Part shown: piece by piece, positions 1 through 8,013 of the stretch | How positions within the stretch are numbered: position 1 is the first letter of the stretch | Layout: each line of letters begins with the position of its first letter | Assembly (NCBI RefSeq): GCF_004011805.1 | Contig: NZ_RCHJ01000027.1 | Span: forward strand, 1-64,000 | DNA length: 64,000 bases | Direction: 5' to 3' | From: Piscinibacter defluvii | GTDB lineage: Bacteria > Pseudomonadota > Gammaproteobacteria > Burkholderiales > Burkholderiaceae_C | Notes under the pieces: generated by a model | Seen by the model: the letters and a program-made list of their open reading frames with translations, nothing else | Database searches by the model: none | What the model was told of the DNA's origin: nothing | Translations under genes and position numbers: made by a program

Positions 1-140
1 CCCTGCGGACACCCGCGCGCCTGGCGAAGGACCGCGCGCATGCAGGCGCGCGGGCTGGGCAGCGCATGGTGGGTCTTGCTGCGCGTCAAGCGCGGCATGG
101 GCTCCGCGGCGCAGAATGGTCTCCACACGAAGGAGAAACC

Positions 141-518
141 ATGGCCATCCGCTACCCGCTCGACCCTGCCGGCGCCGATGCCGCGGCGGTGCGTGACACC
201 CTGCGCGCGCGCCAGCGCAGCCTGGCCGACGAGATCGCCGCCACGCGCGGCACGAGCGAGGCGCGTGGCGACGAGGTGCTGGACCAGAAGGACGAGGCGA
301 CGCGGCGCGAGTTCAACGAGATCGGCGACGCCGAGGTCGCGCGCGACGTCGGCGAGTTGCGCGAGATCGAGGCCGCGCTGCGCCGGCTCGACGAAGGCCG
401 CTACGGCCTGTGCGCCGCGTGCGACGCCGCGATCGACCCGCGCCGCCTGCAGGCCGAACCCTTCGCGGTGCGCTGCGCCGCCTGCCAGACCCAGGTGGAA
501 CGCGGCCGGCGGCGCTGA
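141..518 (+). CDS. DksA/TraR-family zinc-finger protein
   Basis: The 125-residue product is mostly charged helix followed by a C-terminal C4 zinc finger (C-A-A-C, about 17 residues, then C-A-A-C) at about residues 93-118, the layout of DksA/TraR proteins that bind RNA polymerase through its secondary channel. It is shorter than classical DksA (about 150 residues). The ATG at 141 is chosen because AAGGAG lies seven bases upstream; a longer frame opening at 66 lacks this and adds an unrelated leader. It stands alone, converging on the protease gene with no intergenic space. The family is clear; the exact role (stringent response, stress or orphan paralogue) is not. Confidence 0.85.
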   Translation: MAIRYPLDPAGADAAAVRDTLRARQRSLADEIAATRGTSEARGDEVLDQKDEATRREFNEIGDAEVARDVGELREIEAALRRLDEGRYGLCAACDAAIDPRRLQAEPFAVRCAACQTQVERGRRR

Positions 519-1580
519 TCAGGGCAGGCGCAGCTCCACGCGTTCGCCGTCGCGCTGCACCGTCATCGACATGCCGGCCGGCGCACGCCAGGCGAGCAGC
601 AGGCGCGCCAGGTCGGCGCTGCTGGCCACCGGCCGGCCGCCCAGGCCGAGCACGATGTCGCCGGCGCGCAGGCCGAGCCGCTCGGCCAGGCTGCCGGGCT
701 GCACACCGAGCACCAGCGCGCCGGCCGTATCGCCGCGCCCGCGCAGCAGCGCCACCGGCGGCGACAGGTCGACGAACTCGGCCCCGAGCCGCGGGCGCAC
801 CACGCTGCCGTTGCGGCGCAGCTCGTCGGCCACCTCGAGCACGATCTCGATCGGGATCGACAAGCTGACCCCCGGCGCCCCGTAGGCACCGACCACGGTG
901 CGCATGTTCATGCCGACGATGCGCCCGGCGGCGTCGACCAGCGGGCCGCCCGAGTTGCCCGGGTTCAGCGCCAGGTCGGTCTGGATGTAGAGCAGTTCGG
1001 GGTCGTCGACGAAATGCCGGTCCATGCCGCCGACGATGCCGGCCGTCACGGAGCGGTACAGGCCGTAGGGCTCGCCCACCGCCAGCACCCAGTGGCCCGG
1101 CCGCAGCGTGGCGCTGCGGCCCAGCGGCACGGGCTCGGCCGCCGCGTGGGCCACGCGCAGCAGCGCGATGTCGGTGTCGGCGTCGGTGCCCAGCACCTCG
1201 GCGGCCAGCACACGCTGGTCGGCCAGCTTGACGACCACCTGCTCGGTGTCGGCCACCACGTGGCCGGCGGTGACGAGCAAGCCGGTGGCATCGACGAAGA
1301 AGCCGGCACCGATGCGCGCGTAGGGCGCGACGATGCCGCGCTCGGCCTCGGCGTCGGGGCCGGCGGCGCCGTCGTAGTCGATGCGCTCGCGGCGCGCCAG
1401 GCCGTAGACGCCCACCGCGAACGGCAACGCCCGGGCCAGCGCCTGGGCGAAGCCGGTGTCGGCACGCGGCACGCGCCCGGGCACCAGCGGCGCCGCGCAA
1501 CCGGTCAGCAGCAAGGCCAGCAGCAGCGCGAGCGGCAGGGCAAGCCGTGCACCCCGCACGGCCGGGTCGGGGCCGGTCAT
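519..1580 (-). CDS. DegP/HtrA-like S1C serine protease, predicted lipoprotein
   Basis: The 353-residue protein has a hydrophobic leader ending in a lipobox (L-T-G-C, Cys28), so it is probably anchored as a lipoprotein in the periplasm. A trypsin-like domain follows with the triad His107 (VTAGHVVAD), Asp137 (DADTDIALL) and Ser210 (NPGNSGGPLVD), then one C-terminal PDZ domain at about 275-350 (LGLRAGDIVLGL). One PDZ rather than two resembles DegS/HhoB-type proteases. The start at 1580 is picked because it gives a clean lipoprotein signal; frames opening further upstream add Arg-rich sequence. Likely role: periplasmic protein quality control. Lipoprotein anchoring is unusual for the family and is inferred from the leader only. 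Confidence 0.85.
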   Translation of the reverse strand: MTGPDPAVRGARLALPLALLLALLLTGCAAPLVPGRVPRADTGFAQALARALPFAVGVYGLARRERIDYDGAAGPDAEAERGIVAPYARIGAGFFVDATGLLVTAGHVVADTEQVVVKLADQRVLAAEVLGTDADTDIALLRVAHAAAEPVPLGRSATLRPGHWVLAVGEPYGLYRSVTAGIVGGMDRHFVDDPELLYIQTDLALNPGNSGGPLVDAAGRIVGMNMRTVVGAYGAPGVSLSIPIEIVLEVADELRRNGSVVRPRLGAEFVDLSPPVALLRGRGDTAGALVLGVQPGSLAERLGLRAGDIVLGLGGRPVASSADLARLLLAWRAPAGMSMTVQRDGERVELRLP

Positions 1581-1623
1581 GCGTCGATCATGCGCGGCGC
1601 CGGCGCCTGGCGCCTGCGCCGCG

Positions 1624-3027
1624 TCAAGCCGACGGCAGCGCGAGCACGCGCGCGCGCTTGCCGCTGCGCCCCGGCGGCGGGGGCGGGCCGTGCTGCGCCT
1701 GCACCCGCACGCCGGCCAGGCCCTGCGTGCGCAGGTAGGCGCGCAGCGCTGTGCAGGCGCGCGGCAGCGCGGCCGTGGCGCCGGGCTCGGCCACCCACAG
1801 CGCGAGCGCACGGGCACCGCGCTGCACGAGCTGGAAGTCGAGCACGCCGCCCTGCTCCTCCAGCACCGTGGTCAGCGCCAGCGGCAGCAGCCGCACCGGG
1901 TGGCCGCCCGCATCGTGCAGGACCAGGCTGTCGTCGACCCGGCCGACCACCTCCAGCGCCGGCAGCGCCGAGCCGCAGTCGCACGGCGGCAGCAGGCGCA
2001 CGCGGTCGCCCAGCCGGTAGCGGATCAGCGGCTGCACGTGGTTGGCCAGGTTGGTCAGCAGCGTCGCCGCGCCGCTCTCGCCGGGCGGCACGGGCCGGTC
2101 CTGCGCGTCGACCGGCTCGAGGATCACCCAGTCGCTGTTCAGGTGCAGCACGCCGTGGCGGCACGGCGCGGCCAGCGCGAGGAACTCCGAGGCGCCGTAG
2201 CTGTTGGCCAGCGGGCAGCCGAAGGCCTGCTCGATCTGCGAGCGCATCGGCGGGCTGAGCGCCTCGCCGCCGGTCCAGATCTCGCGCGGCGCGATCGCCA
2301 GGCGGCCGGCCGCGCGTTCCTCGGCCAGCAGCAGCGCCGCGCTCGGGTAGGTGGCCAGCAGCGTGGGCGCGAAGGCCTCGAGCTGGGCACGCAGCGCCGC
2401 CAGCGGCTGCAGGAACGAAAAGGCCTGCAGCCGAGGCGCCAGCCAGGGCTGCAGCCGGCGCAGGCGCTGCAGCGACACGATGCTCGCGAAATGCCCGTCG
2501 GTGGCGCCGACGAAGGCGCTGCGCTCGGCCTGGTACCAGGGGTCGAACCAGCGCCGCAGCGGGTCCAGCGGCGTGCGACGCAGCAGCTCGAGCGCGTCGT
2601 AGACCGCCATCGCCGCAGCGTCCTGCACGAACACGCCGGGGCGGCCGCTGCTGCCCGAACTCTCCCAGACCCACCAGCGGTCGCGAAACGGCATGCCGAT
2701 GCGTGCCGGGTCGGCCATGAACGCCTGCAGCGCGTCGAGCTCGAGCACCGGGTCGGTGACCCAGTCGGCGAAGCGCGACATCAGCTCGTCCTTGCCGACC
2801 GGCTCGATCCGCTCCAGGGCCCGCGCATCCAGACCGCCGAGACGCTGCCGGTACAGCGCCGAACCGCGCCGTGCGGATTCGACGAGCGCGTGCAGCCGCA
2901 TGCGCCGGCGCGCCGCCAGGGCGGCGGGCGCGGCCTGCGCGGCGGCCAGCACGTCGAGCGCGACGCTCGCGGCCTGCCAGGCGGGGTCGAAGAAGGTCGA
3001 CACGGTGATTCCGCGAGCCTCGGGCAT
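1624..3027 (-). CDS. PaaK-like AMP-forming CoA ligase (phenylacetate-CoA ligase/F390 synthetase family)
   Basis: A 467-residue adenylate-forming protein. The nucleotide-binding loop is seen as WESSGSSGRPGVF, followed by NSYGASEFLALA (A5-like), LIRYRLGDRVRLL (A7/A8 region) and a cysteine pair in PPCDCGSALP that is common in PaaK/F390 synthetase-type ligases. Typical PaaK is about 430-440 residues. The first ATG in frame is at 3027; a TTG at 3072 would add 15 residues. It is divergent from the response regulator at 3100 and has no paa neighbours, so the acid substrate cannot be named. Function as a carboxylate-CoA ligase or an adenylate-transferring enzyme is inferred from the fold. Confidence 0.72.
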   Translation of the reverse strand: MPEARGITVSTFFDPAWQAASVALDVLAAAQAAPAALAARRRMRLHALVESARRGSALYRQRLGGLDARALERIEPVGKDELMSRFADWVTDPVLELDALQAFMADPARIGMPFRDRWWVWESSGSSGRPGVFVQDAAAMAVYDALELLRRTPLDPLRRWFDPWYQAERSAFVGATDGHFASIVSLQRLRRLQPWLAPRLQAFSFLQPLAALRAQLEAFAPTLLATYPSAALLLAEERAAGRLAIAPREIWTGGEALSPPMRSQIEQAFGCPLANSYGASEFLALAAPCRHGVLHLNSDWVILEPVDAQDRPVPPGESGAATLLTNLANHVQPLIRYRLGDRVRLLPPCDCGSALPALEVVGRVDDSLVLHDAGGHPVRLLPLALTTVLEEQGGVLDFQLVQRGARALALWVAEPGATAALPRACTALRAYLRTQGLAGVRVQAQHGPPPPPGRSGKRARVLALPSA

Positions 3028-3099
3028 CACCTCGTTGGTGGCAAGGCCATTCCACGCGTGGGGCCGGGGCAAGGTTGATGCAAGGCAAGCCGTGGCCTA

Positions 3100-3879
3100 A
3101 TGGAGGACCCGGCTACCCGACGCTGCGTACATGTGACGACCCCGCTGCACCTCGCCGTTCTCGACGACGAGATCGACATCACCCGGCTGCTCGCCCATTA
3201 CCTCGAGAGCCACGGGTACCGCGTCAGCGAGCTTCATCGCGGCGCCGACCTGATGGCCCTGATGGCCAGCGACGCGCCGGCGCTGGTGCTGCTGGACCTC
3301 GGCCTGCCCGGCGAGGACGGTTTCGCCATCGCGCGCCAGCTGCGCGAGCACTGGCGCTGCGGCCTCGTGATCGTCACCGGCCGCGGCGACGCGGTCGACA
3401 AGGTGGTCGGCCTCGAGGTCGGCGCGGACGACTACGTCACCAAGCCCTTCGACCTGCGCGAGCTGCTGGCGCGCATCAAGGCCGTGCTGAGGCGCATCGA
3501 GCCGGCCGGCACGGCGGCCGCACCGGCCCCCGCAGCGCCGGCCGTGGCGGACAGCGAAGGCCGCCGGCTGCGCTTCGCGCAATGGGAGCTCGACCTCGCC
3601 GCGCGCCGTCTGTGCGACGTCCAGGGCCGCGAGGTGGTGCTGACCACCGGCGAGTTCGACCTGCTGGCCGCGTTCGCGCGTCACCCGGGCCGGGTACTGT
3701 CGCGCGACCAGCTGCTCGAGCAGACCCGCGGCCGCCCGGCCGGCCCGTTCGACCGCACGATCGACGTGCAGGTCGGCCGCCTGCGCCGCAAGCTCGACGA
3801 CCATGCCGACGAGCCGCAGATCATCAAGTCGGTGCGCGGCGCGGGCTACCTGTTCGTGCCCGCGGTGGTGGCGGCGTGA
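3100..3879 (+). CDS. OmpR-family response regulator
   Basis: 259 residues. The N-terminal receiver domain has the acidic pair in LAVLDDE, phosphoacceptor Asp66 in LVLLDLGLPG and the conserved Lys in DDYVTKPFDLREL. An Ala/Pro linker (about 140-155) leads to a C-terminal winged helix with FDLLAAFARHPGRVLSRDQLLE and IKSVRGAGYLF, typical of OmpR/PhoB DNA-binding domains. The ATG at 3100 is used; a GTG at 3133 would remove eleven residues that precede the receiver core. The stop codon overlaps the start of the hybrid kinase, so the two are translationally coupled and almost certainly form one signalling system. Its targets are not evident. Confidence 0.9.
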   Translation: MEDPATRRCVHVTTPLHLAVLDDEIDITRLLAHYLESHGYRVSELHRGADLMALMASDAPALVLLDLGLPGEDGFAIARQLREHWRCGLVIVTGRGDAVDKVVGLEVGADDYVTKPFDLRELLARIKAVLRRIEPAGTAAAPAPAAPAVADSEGRRLRFAQWELDLAARRLCDVQGREVVLTTGEFDLLAAFARHPGRVLSRDQLLEQTRGRPAGPFDRTIDVQVGRLRRKLDDHADEPQIIKSVRGAGYLFVPAVVAA

Positions 3880-5900
3880 TGGCGGCCGACGCGCCGCCGG
3901 CCATCGGCGTGCGCCTGCCGCCCGGGCTCGACCCGCACGGCGTGTTCCGCTCGCTGTTCGCGGCCTACCCGGACGCGCTGCTGGTGGTCGGCCACGACGG
4001 CTCGATCGTGCTGGCCAACCCGGCCGCCGCAGCGCTGCTCGACTATGGCGTCGACGAGCTGGTCGGGCTGCCGGTCGACGCGCTGGTGCCGGATGCGATC
4101 CGCCCACGCCATGCGGCCTACCGCCGGGCCTACGCGGACAGCCCGCGCGCGCGGCCGATGGGCACGCAGATGGACCTGCTGGCGCGGCGCCGCGACGGCT
4201 CGGAGGTGATGGTCGAGATCGCGCTCAGCCCGCTGCAGGACCACGGCCTGCCCTACGTGGTGGCGGCGATCCGCGGCATCGGCGCCTACCCGCGTGTCAG
4301 GCAGGCGCTGCAGCGCGCGCGCTACAGCGAGCAGGTGGCGCAGTTCGGCCGCCTGGCGGTGGACGCGCGCGATCCGCAGCTGCTGGTGGAGCAGGCGCCG
4401 CGCGTGGCGGCCGAGGCGCTGGAGATCGAGAGTGCGGTGCTGCTGCTGCTCGAACCCGGGCGCCACGAGCTGCGCGTGGCCGCCGGCGTGGGCCTGCTGC
4501 CCGACGAGCCGCTCGGATCCCGCCTCAGCGCCGTCGCCGGCACCGCGCTCGGCCGTGCGCTGCACGAGGGCGTGGCGCCGCCGGTCGCGGGCTGGGGCAG
4601 CGTGCACGCGGTGCCGCTGGCCGGGCGCGACCAGGCACTGGGTGTGCTGCTGCTGCGCGCCCGCGCGCCGGAGCGCTTCGGCAGCGACGAACGACGTTTC
4701 CTCGACCTGCTCGGCAGCCTGCTGGCCACCAGCCTGCAGCGCGCCCACAGCGAGGAGGCCCTGAACCATTCGCAGCGGCTCGAGAGCGTCGGCCAGCTCA
4801 CCGGCGGCATCGCGCACGACTTCAACAACCTGCTGACGGTGATCTCGGGCAACCTGCAGGTGCTGGAGGAGCTGCCGGCGCTGGCCGGCGATGTCTTCGG
4901 CCAGCAGCTGGTCGGCGCGGCGGCGCGTGCCAGCCGGCGCGGCGCCGAGCTGACCGGCAAGCTGCTGACCTTCTCGCGCCGCCAGGTGCTGCAGCCGGCG
5001 GCCATCGACGTGGAGATCCTGCTCGAGTCGCTGGCCGACATGCTGCGCCGCACGCTCGACCAGCGCATCCGCATCAGCGTCGAGGCCGAGCCGGGCTGCC
5101 CGCAGGTGCTGGCCGATCCGGCGCAGCTCGAGTCGGCGCTGCTGAACGTGGCGATCAACGCGCGCGACGCCATGCCCGAGGGCGGGGCGCTCGAGTTCTG
5201 CTGCCGGACCCTGCCCGCGGCCGAGCTGCCGATCGAGCTGACCGCCGGCGGCAGCGCCGCCCCGGAGCGTTATGTCGAGATCGCGGTGGCCGACAGCGGC
5301 GTGGGCATGCCCGAGCATGTGAAGGAGCGCGCCTTCGAGCCCTTCTTCACCACCAAGGAGGCCGGCCGGGGCACCGGGCTCGGCCTGGCCACCGTGTACG
5401 GCTTCGCGCGCCAGTCGCGCGGCGCGGTGCTGATCGACAGCGCGCCGGGCGCGGGCACGACCGTGCGGCTGGTGCTGCCGGAGGTGCCCGGCAGCGGCGA
5501 GCCGGCGCCGGTGGAGACCGCGCCGCGTGCCCAGCTGCCTGCCGGGCTGCATGTGCTGCTGGTGGAGGACGACGCCGAGGTGCGCCAGGTGGTGCAGCGC
5601 TTCCTGGCCGGCTTCGGCTGCCGCGTCACCGAGTGCGCCAGCGGCGAGGACGCGCTGGCGGCACTGGCGCCCGGCGCCGTCATCGACGTGCTGCTGAGCG
5701 ACATCGCGCTCGGCGCCGGCCTGCGCGGCACCGAACTCGCCGAGAAGGCACGCGAACGCATGCCCGGCTTGCCGGTGCTGCTGATGAGCGGCTACTCGAG
5801 CGCGCTGCTGGACGCGCCGCCGGGCTGGCCGCTGCTGCGCAAGCCCTACACGCGCACCGAACTCGCCCGTGCGCTGGCGCGGGTCATCGCCGCACGCTGA
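3879..5900 (+). CDS. Soluble PAS-GAF hybrid sensor histidine kinase
   Basis: 673 residues, no membrane segment. Domains in order: PAS (about 22-135, FRSLFAAYPDALLVVGHDG), GAF-like (about 165-290), HisKA with His313 in GGIAHDFNNLLTVISGN, HATPase_c (N-box Asn427 in NVAINARDAMPEGG, DSGVGMPE, then the GTGLGLATVYGF lid), and a C-terminal receiver with Asp608 (VLLSDIALG) and Lys655. The H-D-F-N-N-L box marks the PAS-type hybrid kinase class. ATG overlaps the TGA of the OmpR-type regulator. The attached receiver suggests either a phosphorelay or feedback control, with the upstream regulator as output. The signal is probably cytoplasmic; no ligand can be read from the sequence. Confidence 0.9.
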   Translation: MAADAPPAIGVRLPPGLDPHGVFRSLFAAYPDALLVVGHDGSIVLANPAAAALLDYGVDELVGLPVDALVPDAIRPRHAAYRRAYADSPRARPMGTQMDLLARRRDGSEVMVEIALSPLQDHGLPYVVAAIRGIGAYPRVRQALQRARYSEQVAQFGRLAVDARDPQLLVEQAPRVAAEALEIESAVLLLLEPGRHELRVAAGVGLLPDEPLGSRLSAVAGTALGRALHEGVAPPVAGWGSVHAVPLAGRDQALGVLLLRARAPERFGSDERRFLDLLGSLLATSLQRAHSEEALNHSQRLESVGQLTGGIAHDFNNLLTVISGNLQVLEELPALAGDVFGQQLVGAAARASRRGAELTGKLLTFSRRQVLQPAAIDVEILLESLADMLRRTLDQRIRISVEAEPGCPQVLADPAQLESALLNVAINARDAMPEGGALEFCCRTLPAAELPIELTAGGSAAPERYVEIAVADSGVGMPEHVKERAFEPFFTTKEAGRGTGLGLATVYGFARQSRGAVLIDSAPGAGTTVRLVLPEVPGSGEPAPVETAPRAQLPAGLHVLLVEDDAEVRQVVQRFLAGFGCRVTECASGEDALAALAPGAVIDVLLSDIALGAGLRGTELAEKARERMPGLPVLLMSGYSSALLDAPPGWPLLRKPYTRTELARALARVIAAR

Positions 5901-5921
5901 GACGACACCGGCACGGCGGGC

Positions 5922-6650
5922 TCAGTGGACGGCCGCCGGGTTCGCGGCGCCCCCGCCCATGCAGCCCTGGATGAAGGCCGACAGCGCCTCGACCCGCGGG
6001 ATCTGGATCTCGCGCCGGCCCTTCTCGGCGAAGCGGATCACGTCGCCGCGCGCCAGGCGCGACAGCGCGCGCGAGACCGTCTCGAGCGTCATGCCCAGGT
6101 AGTTGCCGATCTCCGCACGCGTCATGCGCAGCGTGATCTGGTCGGTGCGCAGGCCGCGCTCGGCCAGGGCCTCGGCCCAGTTGCGCAGGAAGTCGGCCAC
6201 GCGCGCATCGGCCGGCAGGGTGCACAGCGCCAGCATGGAATCGCGGTCGCGCCCGATCTCGCGGCTCATCGCCTCGTGCAGCAGGGTCAGCAGCACCGGC
6301 TTCTGGGCGCAGGCCTGCAGCAGCGCGTCGTAGCGGAACGACCAGACCTCGCCGGTGTCCATCGCGATCGCGTCGCAGCCGTAGTGGCCGCTGGCGATGC
6401 CGTCGAAGCCCAGCCAGTCGCCGCGGAAGTGCAGGCCCACCACCTGCTCGCGGCCGTCGGCGGCGAGGTTGACGACCTTGACGAAGCCCGAGTTCAGGAT
6501 GAACAGCTGGGTGAACGGCTCGCCGGCCTGGTACAGCGTGTCGCCGGCGTGCACCACGCGGCGCTGGATGGGCAGGGCCTCGCGCAGCAGGCTCATGCTC
6601 TCGGCGATGCGCTGGCTGGCGTTCACGGTCTGGGCGGTGCTGGCGTTCAT
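5922..6650 (-). CDS. Crp/Fnr-family transcription regulator without FNR iron-sulfur cysteines
   Basis: 242 residues: a cyclic-nucleotide-binding-type beta-roll (about 25-130, GDTLYQAGEPFTQLFILNSG), a dimer helix, and a C-terminal HTH (RAEIGNYLGMTLETVSR, about 178-194). The recognition helix carries E190-x-x-S-R, the FNR/Anr/Dnr signature for TTGAT half-sites. The cysteines (92, 114, 143, 230) do not form the N-terminal cluster of oxygen-sensing FNR, so it is more like Dnr/FixK-type proteins controlled by another signal. GGAGA lies six bases before the ATG. It is divergent from the carbamoyltransferase-like gene. Confidence 0.87.
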   Translation of the reverse strand: MNASTAQTVNASQRIAESMSLLREALPIQRRVVHAGDTLYQAGEPFTQLFILNSGFVKVVNLAADGREQVVGLHFRGDWLGFDGIASGHYGCDAIAMDTGEVWSFRYDALLQACAQKPVLLTLLHEAMSREIGRDRDSMLALCTLPADARVADFLRNWAEALAERGLRTDQITLRMTRAEIGNYLGMTLETVSRALSRLARGDVIRFAEKGRREIQIPRVEALSAFIQGCMGGGAANPAAVH

Positions 6651-6856
6651 GGTTGTCTCCGGTGTCGATGCACGGCAGTCTCGCGGCCGCCGGCAAACCG
6701 GGTGAGAACCGTCGTGCACGCTGCGTAACGCTGCGTGAACCAACGGTATCGAACCGGTGTCCGGCGTCCTTGCGTTGACGGCGCGCAAGCTGCGCGGAAA
6801 CCGCCTTCGGTACGGTGCGCCCTGCAATGGAACGCCCGCGCTCGCCTTCGCTCGCT

Positions 6857-6872
6857 GCCCCCCGCGGGGGGC
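6857..6872. repeat. GC palindrome, part of a possible intergenic repeat element
   Basis: GCCCCCCGCGGGGGGC is a perfect 16-bp palindrome, preceded by the phrase CGCCTTCGCTCGCTG (from 6843). It sits between the Fnr-type regulator and the following gene, in a 255-base gap with no other clear element. The phrase plus palindrome resembles short dispersed extragenic elements of Comamonadaceae-like genomes; that comparison is from memory and needs a genome-wide count. Confidence 0.45.
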
Positions 6873-6905
6873 CCCGATGGTTTCGGGCGGCCGCGCGACA
6901 CTGAC

Positions 6906-7610
6906 ATGCAAGCGCGCCAAGAAGTCGATCCGTGCCACCTGTGGTCGGTGGAGGCCCTGTCCGGGCGTGAGTTGCGCTGCCTGCTCGAGCGCGCCCGCCG
7001 GCTGCGCCATGAGCCCGCGCAGGCGCCGCTGCGCGGGCGCAACCTGGCCCTGCTGTGCGACGGCGAGCCCGACGAGGCGGCCCGGGCGCTGCAGCGCGCG
7101 GCCGGCGAACTGGGCGCCCAGGTCGCCACCCTGCGCGCGAGCGACACCTGCCCGGACGGGCACACGGTCGACCAGGCCACCGTGCGCCTGCTCGGCCGGC
7201 TCTACGACGCGATCGATTGCCACGGGCTGGGCGAACCGCAGGTCGAGATCATTGCCCGCGAGGCGGGCATCCCGGTGTTCAACGGCCTGGGCGAACGTGA
7301 CCGGCCGGCCCGCTCGCTGGCAGCGCTGCTGGGCGTGCTGGAGCGCAGCGGCAAGCCGCTCGAGGCGCTGCAGCTCGGCTACGTGGGCGACCCCGGCAGC
7401 GACTGCGCCCGGCGCTGGGCCCGGCTCGCGGCCACCGGCGGCATCGTGCTGCGCCAGGTCGACGCGCCCGAGGCACTGCACGACGACGTCGACCTGCTGA
7501 TCGACGCGCGCAACGGCCAGCCGGTGCTGACGCCGGCCGTGACGCCCGATCAGCGCGAGGCCGACCGCCGCGTCACGCTGCAGGCGATGCTGATGACGAC
7601 GATGGCCTGA
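6906..7610 (+). CDS. Degenerate ornithine/aspartate carbamoyltransferase-like protein
   Basis: 234 residues that follow the carbamoyltransferase fold in outline: a SVEALSGRELRCLLERA opening helix, DAIDCHGLGEPQVEIIARE where OTC has the conserved phrase around the H-E-x-V-E region, then GIPVFNGLG and a short LAALLGVLE helix. Key catalytic pieces are missing: the carbamoyl-phosphate loop S-T-R-T-R is replaced by LCDGEPDEAARAL, and H-P-x-Q is replaced by R-P-A-R. It is also shorter than functional OTC (about 305 residues). It is therefore unlikely to be an active transcarbamoylase and may be a repurposed binding protein. The ATG at 6906 has no good ribosome binding site; the frame stays open from 6735. 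The 3' end overlaps the convergent gene by 38 bases. Confidence 0.6.
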   Translation: MQARQEVDPCHLWSVEALSGRELRCLLERARRLRHEPAQAPLRGRNLALLCDGEPDEAARALQRAAGELGAQVATLRASDTCPDGHTVDQATVRLLGRLYDAIDCHGLGEPQVEIIAREAGIPVFNGLGERDRPARSLAALLGVLERSGKPLEALQLGYVGDPGSDCARRWARLAATGGIVLRQVDAPEALHDDVDLLIDARNGQPVLTPAVTPDQREADRRVTLQAMLMTTMA

Positions 7611-7938
7611 GCGGTCCGCCGGCGCGCCCGATCAGTTCGCGCGCGCGGCGTTCGGCCGCGACGGCGGCCTCCAGCGGCGAGCGCACCAGCCCGGCGTGGG
7701 CGTAGTGCAGGTTCTCGTACAGCTCGGCCGCGGCGGGGTGGGCGCCCAACACGGCGTCCAGCGCGTCGGCCGGCAGCGCCGGCGCGAGCAGCGCACGCTG
7801 CAGGCGCTGCACCACGGTGCGGTGCGCGTCGGCGTCGATGCGCCCGGGGCGGCGTTCCAGCCGCTCCAGCAGGCCGGCGAGCACGATCACGGTCTCGACG
7901 GCGGCGCGGGCGCTGGCGGCATCGGAGGGTGCGGACAT
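7573..7938 (-). CDS. Hypothetical protein, 121 residues
   Basis: An Ala/Arg-rich, apparently all-helical soluble protein with no motif I recognise. AGGA lies about six bases upstream of the ATG at 7938, supporting translation. Its C-terminal 12 codons overlap the end of the carbamoyltransferase-like gene on the other strand; the C-terminal tail is a low-complexity Ser/Ala run, so the real protein may be functionally shorter. It lies just downstream of the isocitrate dehydrogenase gene in the same direction, about 75 bases apart. Confidence 0.6.
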   Translation of the reverse strand: MSAPSDAASARAAVETVIVLAGLLERLERRPGRIDADAHRTVVQRLQRALLAPALPADALDAVLGAHPAAAELYENLHYAHAGLVRSPLEAAVAAERRARELIGRAGGPLRPSSSSASPAA

Positions 7939-8013
7939 GGCGGTTCCTGCGGTGGGAGTCCTTCTCCTCCCCTAGCTGCGGCCGGCCGGCCCGCCTTCAA
8001 GCCAGCGCGCTGC

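Noticed and set aside
1-140. A gene before the DksA-like protein
   Set aside because: No frame with recognisable content and no ribosome binding site; only the leader of the first gene can be supported.
1456-3078. Long rightward frame of 540 codons opposite the PaaK-like gene
   Set aside because: Arg/Gln/His-rich with no domain; the opposite strand encodes a clear ligase. Typical antisense shadow in GC-rich DNA, as are similar long frames opposite most genes here.
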